Position numbers and translations under genes: made by a program. A DNA stretch of 64,000 nucleotides from Cyclaneusma minus (taxonomy: Eukaryota > Ascomycota > Leotiomycetes > Marthamycetales > Marthamycetaceae), in contig JAKZHN010000007.1 of NCBI GenBank assembly GCA_037179335.1, positions 124,001 to 188,000 on the forward strand, in the 5' to 3' direction. Each line of letters opens with the position of its first letter. Position 1 is the first letter of the stretch. The notes under the pieces were generated by a model, which had not been told where the DNA came from, did no database searches, and saw nothing but the letters and a program-made list of their open reading frames with translations. This document shows positions 34,367-47,174 of this stretch, piece by piece.

Positions 34367-37300
34367 TCAAGTAGCGGCCGCTTGAACTTGGGGAGGTGCT
34401 CGCTCAGCACGACCCAGAATTTCATGACCTCCATGGCGAAGACCAGGAATCTCCTGGGCGGTACGCTTTACAATACCTCCAGTCACTGGGAGGTTAGTTG
34501 AGTGTTCCAGGAAGAGATCAACCTCGCGGGCAGCCTGTCGGCCCTCGTTGATACCCCTGATATGGTTAGCTATATTCACAAATGTCTGGGGGCGTAAGGA
34601 CTTACCAAACAATCAAAGATTGACCGCGACGGCAATCACCAGCTGCGAAAACACCCTCCACGTTGGTGTGGTACTTTCCAGGCGGCGTCTTGACGTTCTT
34701 GCGAGCGTCCTTCTCAATATCGTCGCCAAGTACTCGGGCCTCAGGACCAAGGAAACCCATGGACAAAAGAACGAGGTCGGCAGGGAAGAATTGCTGGGAT
34801 CCATCAATCTTCTTCATGTCCCAACCACCAGTGGCAGACTTGGTCCACTCGACTCGGATGGTATTGATTCCCTTGACTTTGCCGGTGCCATCATCAACGA
34901 ACTCCTCGGACATGACGCAGTACTCGCGAGGGTCTTTGCCCATGTGCTGCTTGACTTCATTGTGACCATAGTCAACGCGGTAAATTCTAGGCCATTGGGG
35001 CCATGGGTTGTCGGCACCACGCTCAAGTCCAGGTTGAGGAAGGAGCTCGAAGTTGGTCACAGACTTGGCTCCATGACGAACCGAGGTACCAATGCAGTCG
35101 TTACCAGTATCACCACCACCAATGACAACAACGTCCTTGCCCTTTGCTGAGATGTATTGGCCGTCTTCCAGCTCAGAGTCCAGCAGAGACTTGGTGTTCT
35201 TGTGGAGGAACTGCATGGCAAAATGAATGCCCTCAAGGTTTCGGTTCTTGATTGGCAAGTCACGAGCCACAGTTGCACCAGTTGCAATGACAACAGCGTC
35301 GTTCTCTGCTCTGAGATCAGCCAAGGTGAGGCCATCCTCTCCCACGGCAGTTCCAAGCTTGAACTGAACACCCTCGGCAGCCATGAAGTCTGTTCTCCGC
35401 TTGACAATCTTCTTGTCGAGCTTCATGTTTGGAATACCATACATGAGCAGTCCTCCCGCACGGTCAGCACGTTCGTAGACAGTCACCGTGTGGCCAGCCT
35501 TGTTCAGCTGGTCGGCGCATGCAAGACCGGAAGGACCTGATCCAATGATAGCAACGGTCTTGCCAGTGCGCACCTTGGGGGGTGTTGGAACCATCCATCC
35601 CATGTCGAAACCACGGTCAATGATGGCACACTCGATGGACTTAATGCCCACAGGGTCCTCATTGATGCCAAGAACACAAGCACCTTCGCATGGTGCCGGA
35701 CAAACACGACCAGTGAATTCCGGAAAATTGTTTGCGTTACGGTTGTTAGTCAACTTAACCACGCATAGTATCGACGAGGGGGCACTCACTCATCAGAAGG
35801 CGGTTCAACGCATCTTGCCACTGGCCTTGAAACACCAATTCGTTCCACTTTGGAATGATATTGGAGATCTGCCGGCATAAAATTAGTACGTCTTGCAATT
35901 GGTCTAAGGGAGGTGGGTGGGAGGAGGAATTCAAGCATACTGGGCAACCAGTGTCAGACTGGCAGAAAGGCACACCACAGTCCATACATCTTGCAGACTG
36001 GTACTTGAGCTCATCTTCGTCTAGACGCTTGGAGAGTTCGGCCCAATCCTTTGTGCGGGTCTTGGCAGATCTGTACTTCTCTGATCGTCGCTGATACTTC
36101 ATGAATCCCTTGGTTTTGTCCAGCACAAGAGCTCGCTTCTTCTCAGCAGCGGCATCGCCTACAGTCTCCTCAATATCCTGGAGATCTGACTTCTTCTGTG
36201 CGTTCTTGTTATCAGTCAACCCTGGAATCTTGGGCATAGAAAACTCGGCACGCTTCGCCTCTGCAGCTTTAGCAGCCTCTTCAGCCAGAACACGCTTGTA
36301 GTCGATGGGCAAAACCTTGACGAAACGGGGCAGTGCACGGTTAAAGTCAAGGAGGATACGTGCTGCAAGTTCCGATCCTGTGTAGTGGTGGTGGTCCTCG
36401 ATGAGGCTGCGCACAAACGCAATCTCAGCTGGGTCATCAATTCCCGAAGCCTCAACCATCTCGGTGTTCAGTTTCGACAAGAAGTCTTGTTGAATATCCA
36501 AGATGTAAGCGATACCACCAGACATACCGGCAGCAAAGTTGCGTCCGGTGGGTCCAAGGATGAGTACACGGCCTCCAGTCATGTATTCACAACCGTGGTC
36601 GCCAACACCTTCGACAACTGCCGTAACTCCGGAGTTTCGCACGGCGAATCGCTCAGCGGCCATTCCACGGAAGAAGCAGGTTCCGGCTGTCGCACCATAA
36701 AGACAAACATTTCCGATCAAAACGTTCTCTTCTGCTTTGAAAACTGCTGCACGGGGTGGGTAGATAATCAAACGACCTCCAGAAAGACCCTTTCCAACAT
36801 AGTCGTTGGCATCTCCCTCGAGCTCGAGAGTCACACCAGGAGCCAAGAAAGCACCGAATGATTGACCAGCCGAGCCTTTGATGTTGACGTGCACAGTGTC
36901 GTGTGGCAAACCAGCTTCTCCGTAACGCTTCGAAATCTGGTATGACAATGAAGTGCCCAAGGCACGGTCGGTGTTGACAATGTCGGCCTCAATGCGGGAT
37001 GGCAAGCCTTTGTCAAGCGTGAGCTCGGCCTCGGAGATGAGCTTGTTGTCCAGACGGACATAGAGTCTGTGGTCTTGCTTTCTGACATTGAAAGTGGCGA
37101 CACCCGGTCTCAGCTTATGCGCTGGGGTAAGGATGAGAGACAAATCAATGTTTGCTGTCTTGGGTGTGCGCAAATCCTCACGCACACGCAAAGCTTCCGC
37201 ATGACCAACCATCTCGTTGATTGTGCGGAATCCAAGCTTTGCCATAATGGCTCGGAGTTCGTTGGCGATGTAGTAGAAGAAGTTGATCACGTGCTCAGGG

Positions 37301-40300
37301 GTACCCTTGAACTTCTCTCGCAACTCCGGATCTTGAGTTGCAATACCGACTGGGCCTGTTCGCGTGTTAGCCGTGAAGAGCGTGTTGGGATGGGGATTTG
37401 GACAGCGTCCAAAGGGGTACTTACAGGTATTCAAGTGACACTTGCCTGTTATAGACCATTGATTAGTCTACAGATCTCTAGATAAATAGAACGGACGGGC
37501 ACTTACGCATCATGATACAGCCCATGGCGATCAAAGGAGTTGTGGCAAAGCCCCATTCTTCAGCTCCAAGCAGACAGGCGATGGCGACATCACGACCCGT
37601 CCTCAGTTGACCATCAGTCTGCACAACAACACGACCACGAAGATCGTTCAGAACCAGAGTCTGATGAGTCTCAGCAAGACCAAGTTCCCATGGAAGACCG
37701 GCATATTTGATACCAGTCCATCTGGAGGCACCGGTACCTCCATCGTGACCAGAGATCAAAATGTGGTCAGCCTTGGCCTTGGCGACACCAGAGGCAACAA
37801 TACCAACACCAGTCTCGGAAACGAGCTTAACGGAGACACGAGCGCGAGGGTTGGCGCACTTCAGATCGTAAATCAACTGCTTCAAATCTTCGATGGAGTA
37901 AATGTCGTGGTGAGGAGGAGGCGAAATCAGGCCCACACCAGGGGTCGAGTGTCGAGTACGTGCGATCGACTTGGAGACCTTGTGACCAGGCAGCTCTCCT
38001 CCCTCACCAGGCTTAGCACCTTGGGCCATCTTGATTTGGATCTCGTCGGAGTCAGCCAAGTAGTTTGAGGTGACACCGAATCGTCCGGATGCAACCTGCT
38101 TGATGGCAGATCGCATAGTGTCACCACTGGCCATGACCTCAGATCGCTCTGGGTCTTCTCCACCTTCGCCAGTGTTGGACTTTCCACCCAGACGGTTCAT
38201 GGCAACAGCGAGAGTCGAGTGCGATTCCATAGAGATGGAACCGTATGACATGGCTCCAGTACAGAATCTTCGGACGATCTCGGTCCATGGCTCAACCTGG
38301 TCGATAGGAACAGGTGTACACTCATCAAATCTGAAGTCCAGCAAGCCACGCAGAGTACAAGCCTTAATTTGCTCGTACTCGGACAACGAGTAGGCCTCGT
38401 ATGACTTGTCATTCTTGGTGCGGACTGCATCCTGGATGTTGGCAATTGAAGTGGGGTCGTTGATGTGGGGTTCACCACCATCACGCCAGTGGTACTCTCC
38501 GGATTCTGCTAGACCAGGGACACTGACAGTGTATCTGCTAGGGAAACCCTTCTCGTGGAAACGGAAGGCATCCTCGGCAATAAGCTCAAATGTGATACCC
38601 TTGATGCGAGTGGCTGTACCCTTGAAGCATCGGTCGACGACATCATCATCCACACCGAGTGCCTCAAAGATTTGAGCGCCCTTGTAACTAGCGAGAGTGG
38701 AAATGCCCATCTTACTCATGACCTTCAGGATACCACCATCGCATGAGTACTTGTAGTTGCGGATCAGGTCGTCATCGCTGAGCTTCTTTCGGATCAGACC
38801 TTCTCGGTTAAGCTTCAGAATGCATTCCATGGCGAGGTATGGGTTGATTGCGTCAACACCGTATCCAAGAAGAACACACATGTGATGAACCTCACGAGCT
38901 TCAGCAGTCTCGACGACAAGGGCAGCAAGCGAACGCCACTTGTTGTTCACCAAGTGATGATGAACCATACCGGACGCCAACAGCGTGGAAACAGGCACTC
39001 GCTCGGCAGATGTCGCGCGGTCAGACAAGATAATGATGCGGTCCTCGTTCTGAATAGCGGCAGTAGCCTCGTCACAAATGTAGTCCAAATGCTCCAGGTA
39101 GCCCTGAATCCCCTCGGACTTGGGGAAGGTCAAATCAATGACTTTAACAGTCCACTTCCGATGAAGCTTGCTGATGCTCTTCAAAGCATTGAGCTCAGGA
39201 ATTGACAGAATAGGGGTGGGTAGCAGAAGTCGAGCGCACTGGCTGGAGTCTATCTCAAGCAAGTTACCCTGAGGTCCAACGCAGCACTCCAGGGACATCA
39301 CGATAGCTTCGCGAATGGGGTCGATGGGAGGATTGGTGACTTGAGCAAACAACTGACGGAAGTATTCATAAAGCAGTCGCGGAGCTTGGGCAAGGCATGC
39401 CAATGGCGCATCGTTACCCATGGAACCAAGAGCTTCCTTCTCGTCAGATGCCATCGGTGCCAGGAGCAAACTGACTTGCTCGAAAGAGTAACCAAAAGCC
39501 TTCAGGAGAGGGTCTTCTTGAATCTTGGTACCATCAGGCTTCGCAGCCAGGTCGGTATCGCCGGATCTCTCGAGCTTGTCGTGTACATCAGACATGTTGA
39601 TTTTCTCTTTCTGCAGCCACGATCTGAAATCTTTCCTGTTGGCGACCGTGGACTTGAGCTCGGAATCATCAATGATGCGTCCAGCCTTGGTATCCACGAG
39701 AAGCATCTTTCCCGGTTGCAGACGACCTTTCTGGACGACTTGCTCGGGGTTGACGGGGATGGTGCCAACTTCCGAAGCGCAAATAATTCTGTCATCATCC
39801 ATGACATAGTATCTGCAAGGTCTCAGACCGTTTCTGTCAAGGTTGGCACCGCAGTATCGACCGTCTGCGAAAGTGAAGAGAGCAGGGCCATCCCATGGCT
39901 CCATTTGGCATGCAGCCCATTCGTAGAAAGCGGCCTTTGCCGGGTCCATGGCAGCATTGTCTTGCCATGCTTCTGGTACCATTAGCATGACAGCCTCAGG
40001 GAGCGATAGAACACCATTGACCGTCAACAATTCGAGGACATTATCGAATGCTGCAGAATCAGAGCCGCCATCCTCCACAATTGGGTAGAGCATTTCAAGC
40101 TCATCACCAAAAAGGTCCGATTGCATGACACCCTCGCGGGCTCGCATCCAGTTCTTGTTTCCTCGCAAGGTGTTGATTTCACCTAGACAAATTTAGCCTG
40201 GCACCGATTCAATCGTATGCATCTGATGACTCGTACCGTTGTGAGCAGCCCATCTCAATGGCTGTGCACGATCCCATGAAGGGAAAGTGTTTGTAGAGAA

Positions 40301-41304
40301 ACGGGAGTGTACCAAGGCAAAGTGAGCCTCATAATCGGCATTAACCAAATCATAATAGTATTGATACACCTGGACTGGAGCAAGTTGCCCCTTGTAAACG
40401 ATATTCTTGTTTGACAAAGAGCAAAGATAGAACCAGTTCTGCAGGCCAATGGTATGGGTTGCACGCTTACGAAGCACGTAGAGCTGTCTCTCAAAGTACT
40501 TCTCATCGAACTGCTCGGGATCGGTAATCTCTGGGGCATTGCCAGAGCCATAGGCAGACTTGAGCACCACGAAAGGCTGCAGGATGATCGGTTCGCGAGA
40601 TGCAGCTGCCGGACCTAGCAGAGTAGAGTCCTTTGGAGGCTCTCGCCATCCCAGCACTCGCAAGCCCAGGTCATCTGCTATGTCCTCTAGTTGTTTCTTC
40701 GATTCGTGCAGAGTCTCCTCGTCAGGCTTGAAGAAAAGGTTGCCGACGGCGTATTGGCCGAGCGGTGGGAGTTTGATATCGGTTTCGCGCTCGAAGTTCT
40801 TGATGAAAAACTTGTGAGGGATCGAGGTCATCACACCAGCGCCGTCTCCGTCTCGTGCATCTGAACCAACAGCACCACGATGGGTCATGTTACATAGGAG
40901 GTTTCGTGCTATCAACCATATGTATTAGCATATAATAGTGGCAGAGAATAAGCGACGCATTTTCAGAGACTTACCATCGCTAACGATCTTGTGGCTAGCC
41001 TTGCCCTTGATATGGCTATTTCTCAAAGTTAGAAGACGATTTTTTAATCGCCACTTGGAAATGACCTACCAGGCAAAACCGACACCGCAAGCATCTTTCT
41101 CGAGCGAGGGATCATAGAGACCTCTGCGAAAGCAATTAGTTATTCGTCCTAACAGATTTGTCGCATTCGCATCACTCACTGCTTCACCGGGAGAGCGCCG
41201 GCCCAAGACTCGTTGTTCTCGGTCTGGTACTCATACTGATTGTAGGGCACACTCTCGGCTTCTAGTTGGATGTTGCGGTCATCGAATTCGTCGACTCTGC
41301 CCAT
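34367..41304 (-). CDS. GLT1: NADH-dependent glutamate synthase (GOGAT)
   Basis: Makes two glutamates from glutamine and 2-oxoglutarate. Ten exons: 41304-41180, 41123-41070, 41015-40975, 40908-40237, 40182-37507, 37445-37425, 37355-35941, 35868-35790, 35734-34606 and 34556-34367, total 2133 residues, the normal length. The class II amidotransferase begins at Cys54 (DACGVGF). The FMN-binding synthase domain has the 3Fe-4S cysteines 1186, 1192 and 1197. The beta-type domain carries the 4Fe-4S motifs (CMDCGVPFC, CPAPCEGAC) and FAD/NAD sites (GSGPSGLACA, GGGDTG). The first exon has no upstream in-frame ATG, so the start is reasonable though a 5' intron is possible. Intron 8 (35789-35735) appears to end in CG, not AG. 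Confidence 0.95.
35735..35789 (-). other. GLT1 intron 8 with apparent GT-CG ends
   Basis: The donor is a perfect GTGAGT and a branch-like TTGACTAAC is present. The frame that keeps the conserved MTNNFPEFTGR resumes at 35734, straight after AACG. There is no AG in the right place. The nearest usable AG (ending 35684) keeps frame but removes about 17 conserved residues, including two Fe-S cysteines. Confidence 0.6.
37425..37445 (-). other. GLT1 21-nt microexon
   Basis: Exon 6 encodes parts of RKCHLNTC, with Cys1192 inside it and the Cys1197 codon split over the following intron. Flanking splice sites are GTAAGT and CAG on both sides. Its length is a multiple of three, so skipping it would keep the frame and lose the cluster ligands. 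Confidence 0.85.
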
Positions 41305-44300
41305 ATTAGGCAAGAGAGTCGGCGAGTATGGGGGCAAATTATTCAGACTCTCGATGAGATTGGCTTGTCCTTGTGGGCGAGGTTCGGAAACGGTTATTAT
41401 CGAAGTCTACTGGCAAGGGGGCGCGGAATTAGCTTTGTGTCGGAAGAAGGACAAGTTTTGATGATTGAAAGTGTATGGTTTTTAAGTGAGAGATGAGGCC
41501 GGAGGCAAGCGGAGGCAGAATTTTTAAGAGCAAACACGCCACAGGGCAAATGCAAGCCGGACTACCAGCAGCTCGCCGGCAAAGCAGGCAACTGGAAGGA
41601 AGTACCAAGATGTGCAGGCAGAGGAGCGGGGAAACAGTGCTTTGCGATAGTGGTTTCGAGAGGGGTAGTGGTATCGGGGCAAACAATCGGACTGGCGCAC
41701 TTGCTTGCTCTCTGGCTTCGACTCTGTTGGATGAATTTGTAGGTTTTGCTAGGTTTTCATAGCGATGTTGGTTGTTCGGCGACCATGAATTCCGCAAGAA
41801 TGATGATGTCTCTCTTGGAAAAGAACACCCCGCAAAATGGCTGGATCCGGATCGCCAAAAGCACAACGCTCATAGGCTGCCCGCGGCACAGACCAGGCGT
41901 GTTTAAGGGCGGCGCTGCTCTAGATCGCAAAGAGCGAAGCTTGAATTGGAATTCGCTGGACGACAATTGGCGAATATCGGATTCCGACCGACGACCACGT
42001 TTTCGAAGTGTGCGAAATGCTTGCGAGAAGCCAGAAGTCCAGAGTGCAAGAGTAGTCGAGATTGCTGCCCAGATACCAGTCTGCAAACAAAGAAAGGCTT
42101 ATCACTCACCACCGGACTTGGAGGCTTCGTCGAATTCCAACGACTCGGATCGCGGACTTCTTCCTTCGGAGCAGAGGAGGACGGTGGCGAACTTGCTGCT
42201 GTTTCTGGGAGGCAAGCAGCAGTGGACGGGGAGCGTACGCGAGGAGGCAAAGAGGAGAAAGGTGCGAGCTGGGTGGGAGGCAGCCTTTTTATGAAGCCCG
42301 GCAGCGGGGAAGCAAAGGTCACATTAAGCAAAGACTAGCTCGCGGGATAATGTCAGGCTACAGGCCCCGGGAAGTGAAATTGAACGTGCCATCATGACAA
42401 TTGCACCGCTTTGTATGGCCGATTTCTCGGCGAAGATCGTTGTAGTGTGGCATTGGCGGTAGTGGGGAAGGCGGATGCTCCTCCACGGACACCACCGGCC
42501 ATCGCTGAGATCAAGTGTTCGTAATCGGATATCTTTTATACGGCTTTTGTCTGGTGACTTGATTGGCTCTGGAATCTAGGAGGCTTTATATCTACCTAGG
42601 TAGTTAAATAATCGAGAAGTTGTCTGTTCTCCTAGCCAATCTTCTAGTAACCATGATACTCTACTACTACATGTACTACTCAGTTTTATATCTTGGGCGT
42701 GGAGGCACTACATGTATGTTCATATACCCGCGACCTTTTAATCCTAGCTTTCTCATTCTGAAAGGTTCCCGCTACTTTCCCAGGGATCATAATCCAAAGT
42801 GGTGTCATTCGGTGGTGTCCGTCAATTACCATCCACACTCGACAAGCTTTCTATCGAGCCGCCACCACTGCTACTACGAGGCGATTGCATGCATCATGTA
42901 GGGTCTGCGCGTGGACATCGAAAGAATTTTCAGGAATAATAGCCTTGACAGCGTGCGTCGTCAGTCGTCTACGTCTTCAATTTTTCATGTATCGGAGCAG
43001 ACCGGGTGGTTGACAGAGTGGAGCATCTGAGGTTTGGACACGCTTTTTAGCTTTTGCCCTTGCGATCCCGGCGACAATCCGTGCTCGTTGTCGATTCCCC
43101 CCTCCATGGCTCAAGCTCCCTCCAAGTCCATTCTCATTCACCACAATCTTCGCCAATCACCAGTCCCCAATGCGACTGGTGGCTGTTTCACCGACTGGGA
43201 AACATCTGCCAAGCGATGCTTGAAGCTGCCACCAGACGTCAAGACTTCAATGACGGGAATCAAGGCTTTGGGTAGCGGCCTTACTCGTGCCTGCTGGGCG
43301 ACTCAGGGGGCTCGAAGCACAGAAAGACGACACGCCCATTCAGATCTGGGAGGCTTGGCTGAGCTACGACGACACTGGAGCCTCGGGGAAGGGTTAAAGT
43401 GGCACAGAAAGCAAGTAGCTATACATGTAGAGCCTGGAGATGCATGGGGTCGTGTGGGGTGCTGTTGTAAAACGTCCATCCCTGCCACCAACTGCTTCAA
43501 TATCAACTGGTCGATTGGTTGCGAGGCCTGCTTCCAAGCCACCGCCCATCGGACCACTACCGGCGGGCTGTCGTTCGCATGCAACCAAGCAGTCAAGCAC
43601 TACATGCATGCAGCAAGATGGCAACGGGACGCTGCTGGTGATGCAGTATCCAAGTGCCACATCGGACGAGCAGCTTTCGCCCGGGCCAGATCCCAACATG
43701 AAGACCCCGGCAAGACGAAGAATACAACATTGAACAGTTGAAAGTTCTCCCCGAGGCCCGAAGAGATCAAAGCATCAGCGGTATCGCACAGCTGGTTCCA
43801 TGTACATGACTGGAGTATATAGTCCCGGCGATCTGCGTCATGCTGGCTTTTAGTCGCAGCGCTGGGTCACTTTGGTGGTCCGACTCCAAGATCCGAATAT
43901 CGGAGCAACATGAGTTGGCGCATGGGCGTTTCTCTTCTGCCAGAGATCAGCCACCAAGCATTGAAGGCTAGCATAAATTTCTGAGGGTCACAGGTTCATA
44001 GACGCGGACCATCTTTCTTTTTGAAGGAACGGATGCGAAATAGACGTTTTCAGCTTTTCCCAGCGGGATCGATTTTAGTAGGTTGCTAATAAACTATGTT
44101 ATTCTGGATATATCAATCCCTTGGGAAAACTGGAAGCACAACCATCCTTCTACATGCAGAAAATCCAGCTGTATCTGTACAAGTATGATCTCAGACCTTC
44201 TCCAAGATAACATCTGCTGTGGATTTCAAAGCCAGATCTGGTATCCCAACGCCCTATGCCCCGGCTTTTAACAACACAAGCTTGGACATCGGTTCGGCTT

Positions 44301-44730
44301 TCCAAATGCAGGGAGGGCCTTGAAAAGTGGCCGCTTTTAGAGTACCAATGTTCATATTCGAGCAAATTCCACGCTACCCAGCCTTATTATGGCTAAGACT
44401 TGAGCCAATAGGAATTTCGTTGAAAGTCACTGGGCTGGACTCAAAGTGGAGCGCCACATGTGCAGGGGTCAAAGCTCAGCCTTGCGGCAACTGCAAGGCT
44501 GCACGTCAGAAAATAAACAGCATGTGATGGAGCTGGCTGAATTTCACATCTGTCGACAACATCATCACAACTTAGAACCGAAATTCTACTGTCCTTACTC
44601 TACCACTCACTTCAACTAAACCCAGCGGACCTCCCTCACCACTGCAATTCAGTATCAACCACTCGTTTGATATATCCTGCATTCTGCCGTTCAAGCTATA
44701 GGAGCTCCATCCTCTTGAAATCTACTCAAC
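41305..44730. other. 3.4-kb divergent spacer, no confident gene
   Basis: Lies between GLT1 (-) and the Apc15-like gene (+). It must hold both promoters, but is much longer than other divergent spacers here (300-900 bp). Frames at 41746-42294 and 43034-43741 (+) are open for 180-235 codons, but their composition is not protein-like and opposite frames are also open. I see no repeats, tRNA or transposon motifs. A long leader or a non-coding RNA gene is possible. Confidence 0.45.
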
Positions 44731-45847
44731 ATGCTCTCCTCACTCCCCGGACTCGCTCCACGCGACGTAAGTCAACATCACTTCATCTACCCATCCCCTC
44801 TGCCCCAAGCCGCCTCTAACTCCCTCAACCCAGTCCCACAAGCTCTGGTACACCTCAACCTACCACTCCGGCCCCCCTCCCCCCACCGACGCCCTCCAAT
44901 CCGACCCCTCCGCCCCACCCCACGCCGCCGCCCACCCCTCCGTGCAGCGCCGTCTCCAAGCCACCACGCTCTCCCGCTCCCCCCTCGCCCGCCTCCGCGC
45001 CGACGAAGCCTACATGCACAGCCGCAAATCCAACGTCTCCAACTACGGAAATTCGTGGATCCGACCCCCAGGCATTCCCAAAAGTTTGTATCAGCTGCGC
45101 GAGGAAGAGCGCGAGATGAGGGAACATGCGGAAGCTATGAGACGAGAGGCGCTGGCTCAGGAACTGGCGGAGGCGGAGGGGATGGAGGGTACGGCGGGGT
45201 TGGAGGACATGGATGATTTGATGGGGGAGGAGAGGAATTTGGATGATGAAATTCCGGATGCGGATGAGACGACGGGTTTGGATGGGGACGATAGTGGGGA
45301 TGAGAATGATGAGGATAGTGATGACGATGATGATGAGGAGGAAGAGGAGGAAGAGGATGAGACCGGAGAGAGGAGTATGTTGGCGAGTAGGGTGCCCGAT
45401 GATGTGTATCGGGAGGCGCTTGCGAGGGGTCAGGATGTATTGGGCCCGAGGTTTGAGGGCAGCTCGGTGGTGGGTGAAGAAGAGGAATCACAGATTCTTA
45501 GGGAAGAGGATCTGATACACGAGAATCCGCGGCCGGCTGGGGATGATCTTGGCATGGATATGGATATGGACGCTGATCTGGACAACGAAGTTCTAGATGC
45601 CGATGCAGGAGGATACGAACATACGGATACAGAAGCTGAACTGACTAGCAGCAGTGAGGAAGAAGAAGATGACGATGACGAGAGCATCGAAGAGCTACCT
45701 AGAAATCTGGGCGGACATAGCTCTAGTTTGGTCAGAAGCGATGAATCGCGGATCAGTCATGACCCGGCCGGTGCTTTTGGACGACGCCATAGCGGCTGGC
45801 AAACTGGAAGCAGTCCTACCGCAGCTGGCAGGTTTCGAAGGGGATAG
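44731..45847 (+). CDS. Anaphase-promoting complex subunit Apc15/Mnd2-like
   Basis: Apc15/Mnd2 is a small APC/C subunit that helps mitotic checkpoint complex turnover. Two exons: 44731-44766 (12 codons) and 44834-45847, total 349 residues. The start MLSSLPGLAPRD|SHKLWYTS and the following helix (SPLARLRADEAYM...NVSNYGNSWIRPPG) match the fungal Apc15 domain. The rest is low-complexity and very acidic: DDDDDEEEEEEED at about residues 180-200, a MDMDMDADLD stretch, then an S/E/D-rich tail. Only the first 110 residues carry family signal, so the identification rests on them. Long acidic tails are common in fungal Mnd2 homologues. Confidence 0.72.
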
Positions 45848-46192
45848 AGGCTGGCGAGTCTACAGTGGTATTCTCAACAGAAATAAGTAGAGGTAACTGT
45901 CGGGTAAGCATGGAGAAGGCATATTTAGAAACCGAGGTATTAGGTATCCACCCAATGCACCCAAATGGTCTTAACCATTTGATGTCTCCGCGCCGCTCGC
46001 ATAATATAAACGTAGCGTTCTCTGTCGACTGTCCGGCTTCCGCAGTATCTTCTCATTCTCTGCTCCCCAGCAAATCCAGCCCCCAAAAAAACGCCAATCC
46101 TATGCCCAAGATTACAAATACGTTTATACAACCCTTAATTCATGAATCCATCGCAATCCATCCCTCATCCCTCATGTCACATCTCTCCCCTC
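45848..46192. other. Convergent spacer, no gene seen
   Basis: 3' flanks of the Apc15-like gene and BET1. A short AT-rich region precedes the BET1 stop. Nothing else recognised. Confidence 0.5.
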
Positions 46193-47174
46193 TCAAAAAA
46201 CCCACACATAGAAGAACAAAAAGCCCACGGCTGCAAAGAACGCCAGCCAGACCTTCCAGCCCACGCCCGTTTTCTGCGCCATAACTAGCATCCTATTCAT
46301 CGTGCCGCGGAGCTTGAGCGTCGTGCTGTCGAAGGTATCGTTCATTTTCTCTGCGAGGGCGGAGGAGTCGCGGATTTCGTCGCCGATTGCTATTGTCATC
46401 TGATTTCAATGGTGTATATATCAGTAATGCAAGTGAAGACTGTAGATTGGAAGCCCCGAGGATGAGAAAATTGACGGGAGGTGATGCGTTCCCACGCAGT
46501 GAGGGATGGAAAGGAGTGGGTAGGACGTACGGACTTGAGCTGGCGCACTTTCCCCATAATACCCTCTACCTCGCCGTCGTTCTGACTTTCTAGCTCATTC
46601 AACACAGCATCGCTGTATTGTCCCCTAGAGTAGCCGCAGTCAGCAAGACGCATTCGTTAGCTTTCTCTCCCACGTCCTTCTCTCCACATTTTCCATCCAT
46701 TTCATCCATTTATCCTCGTATTTCCCCCTCCCTTTACCCCAGCACATTCATTCTCCCTATCCTATCCACAACAACTGCCACGTCGTAAAATCTCAATAAA
46801 ACATACCTCCTATTCGGCGTCGCTGGCCTGTACCCTCCCTGCGACTGCCCAAGCCCCAAACTCCCATTTCCATTCATCCCATTCGCGCCGCCATATGTGC
46901 CATTCGACCCGCCGTATGCATTTGCCGTGTAGCCATAGCCGCCGCTTGCAGGCCGCGGACTTGGGCTGTTGTTGTATCGCTCTGCGGAGGGGCCGCCGGA
47001 GTAGCCTTCGAAGAGGGCGCTGCGACTGTCGCGCGAGGATGGAAATCTGTTTGAATCGCAAATCAATAGCGTTAGTAAGGCCACTTCTTCATACTACTGT
47101 AGGTCGTATTGATCGGAGATTTCGTGGCTCCGAGCTTGGGGCGCTGAGGTGACCTGGACGTACCTGGCTGTCAT
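46193..47174 (-). CDS. BET1: Bet1-type SNARE, ER-to-Golgi transport
   Basis: Tail-anchored Qc-SNARE that pairs with Bos1, Sec22 and Sed5 in fusion of ER-derived vesicles with the Golgi. Four exons: 47174-47164 (11 nt), 47046-46807, 46624-46531 and 46399-46193, 183 residues. The N terminus is disordered and Gly/Asn/Tyr-rich (YGGSNGTYGGANGMNGNG). The SNARE helix runs from about residue 85 (YSDAVLNELESQND) to 150 (MNRMLVMAQKTG), with the zero-layer region around IAIGDEIRDSS. The final 20 residues are one membrane helix (VWLAFFAAVGFLFFYVWVF). The 11-nt first exon (MTA plus two bases) is needed to reach RFPSSRDSRSALFEG, which is conserved in the family. Confidence 0.93.

Noticed and set aside
33984..34370. 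128-codon minus-strand frame next to GLT1
   Set aside because: Overlaps the GLT1 stop and has low-complexity composition; best read as 3' UTR.
41746..42338. Overlapping plus- and minus-strand frames upstream of GLT1
   Set aside because: Both strands are open over the same bases, and composition is not protein-like.
43034..43741. 235-codon plus-strand frame
   Set aside because: No recognisable family, scattered cysteines without order, and overlapping frames on both strands.
45135..45687. Proline- and serine-rich minus frames opposite the Apc15-like gene
   Set aside because: Antisense shadows of the acidic D/E-rich coding sequence.
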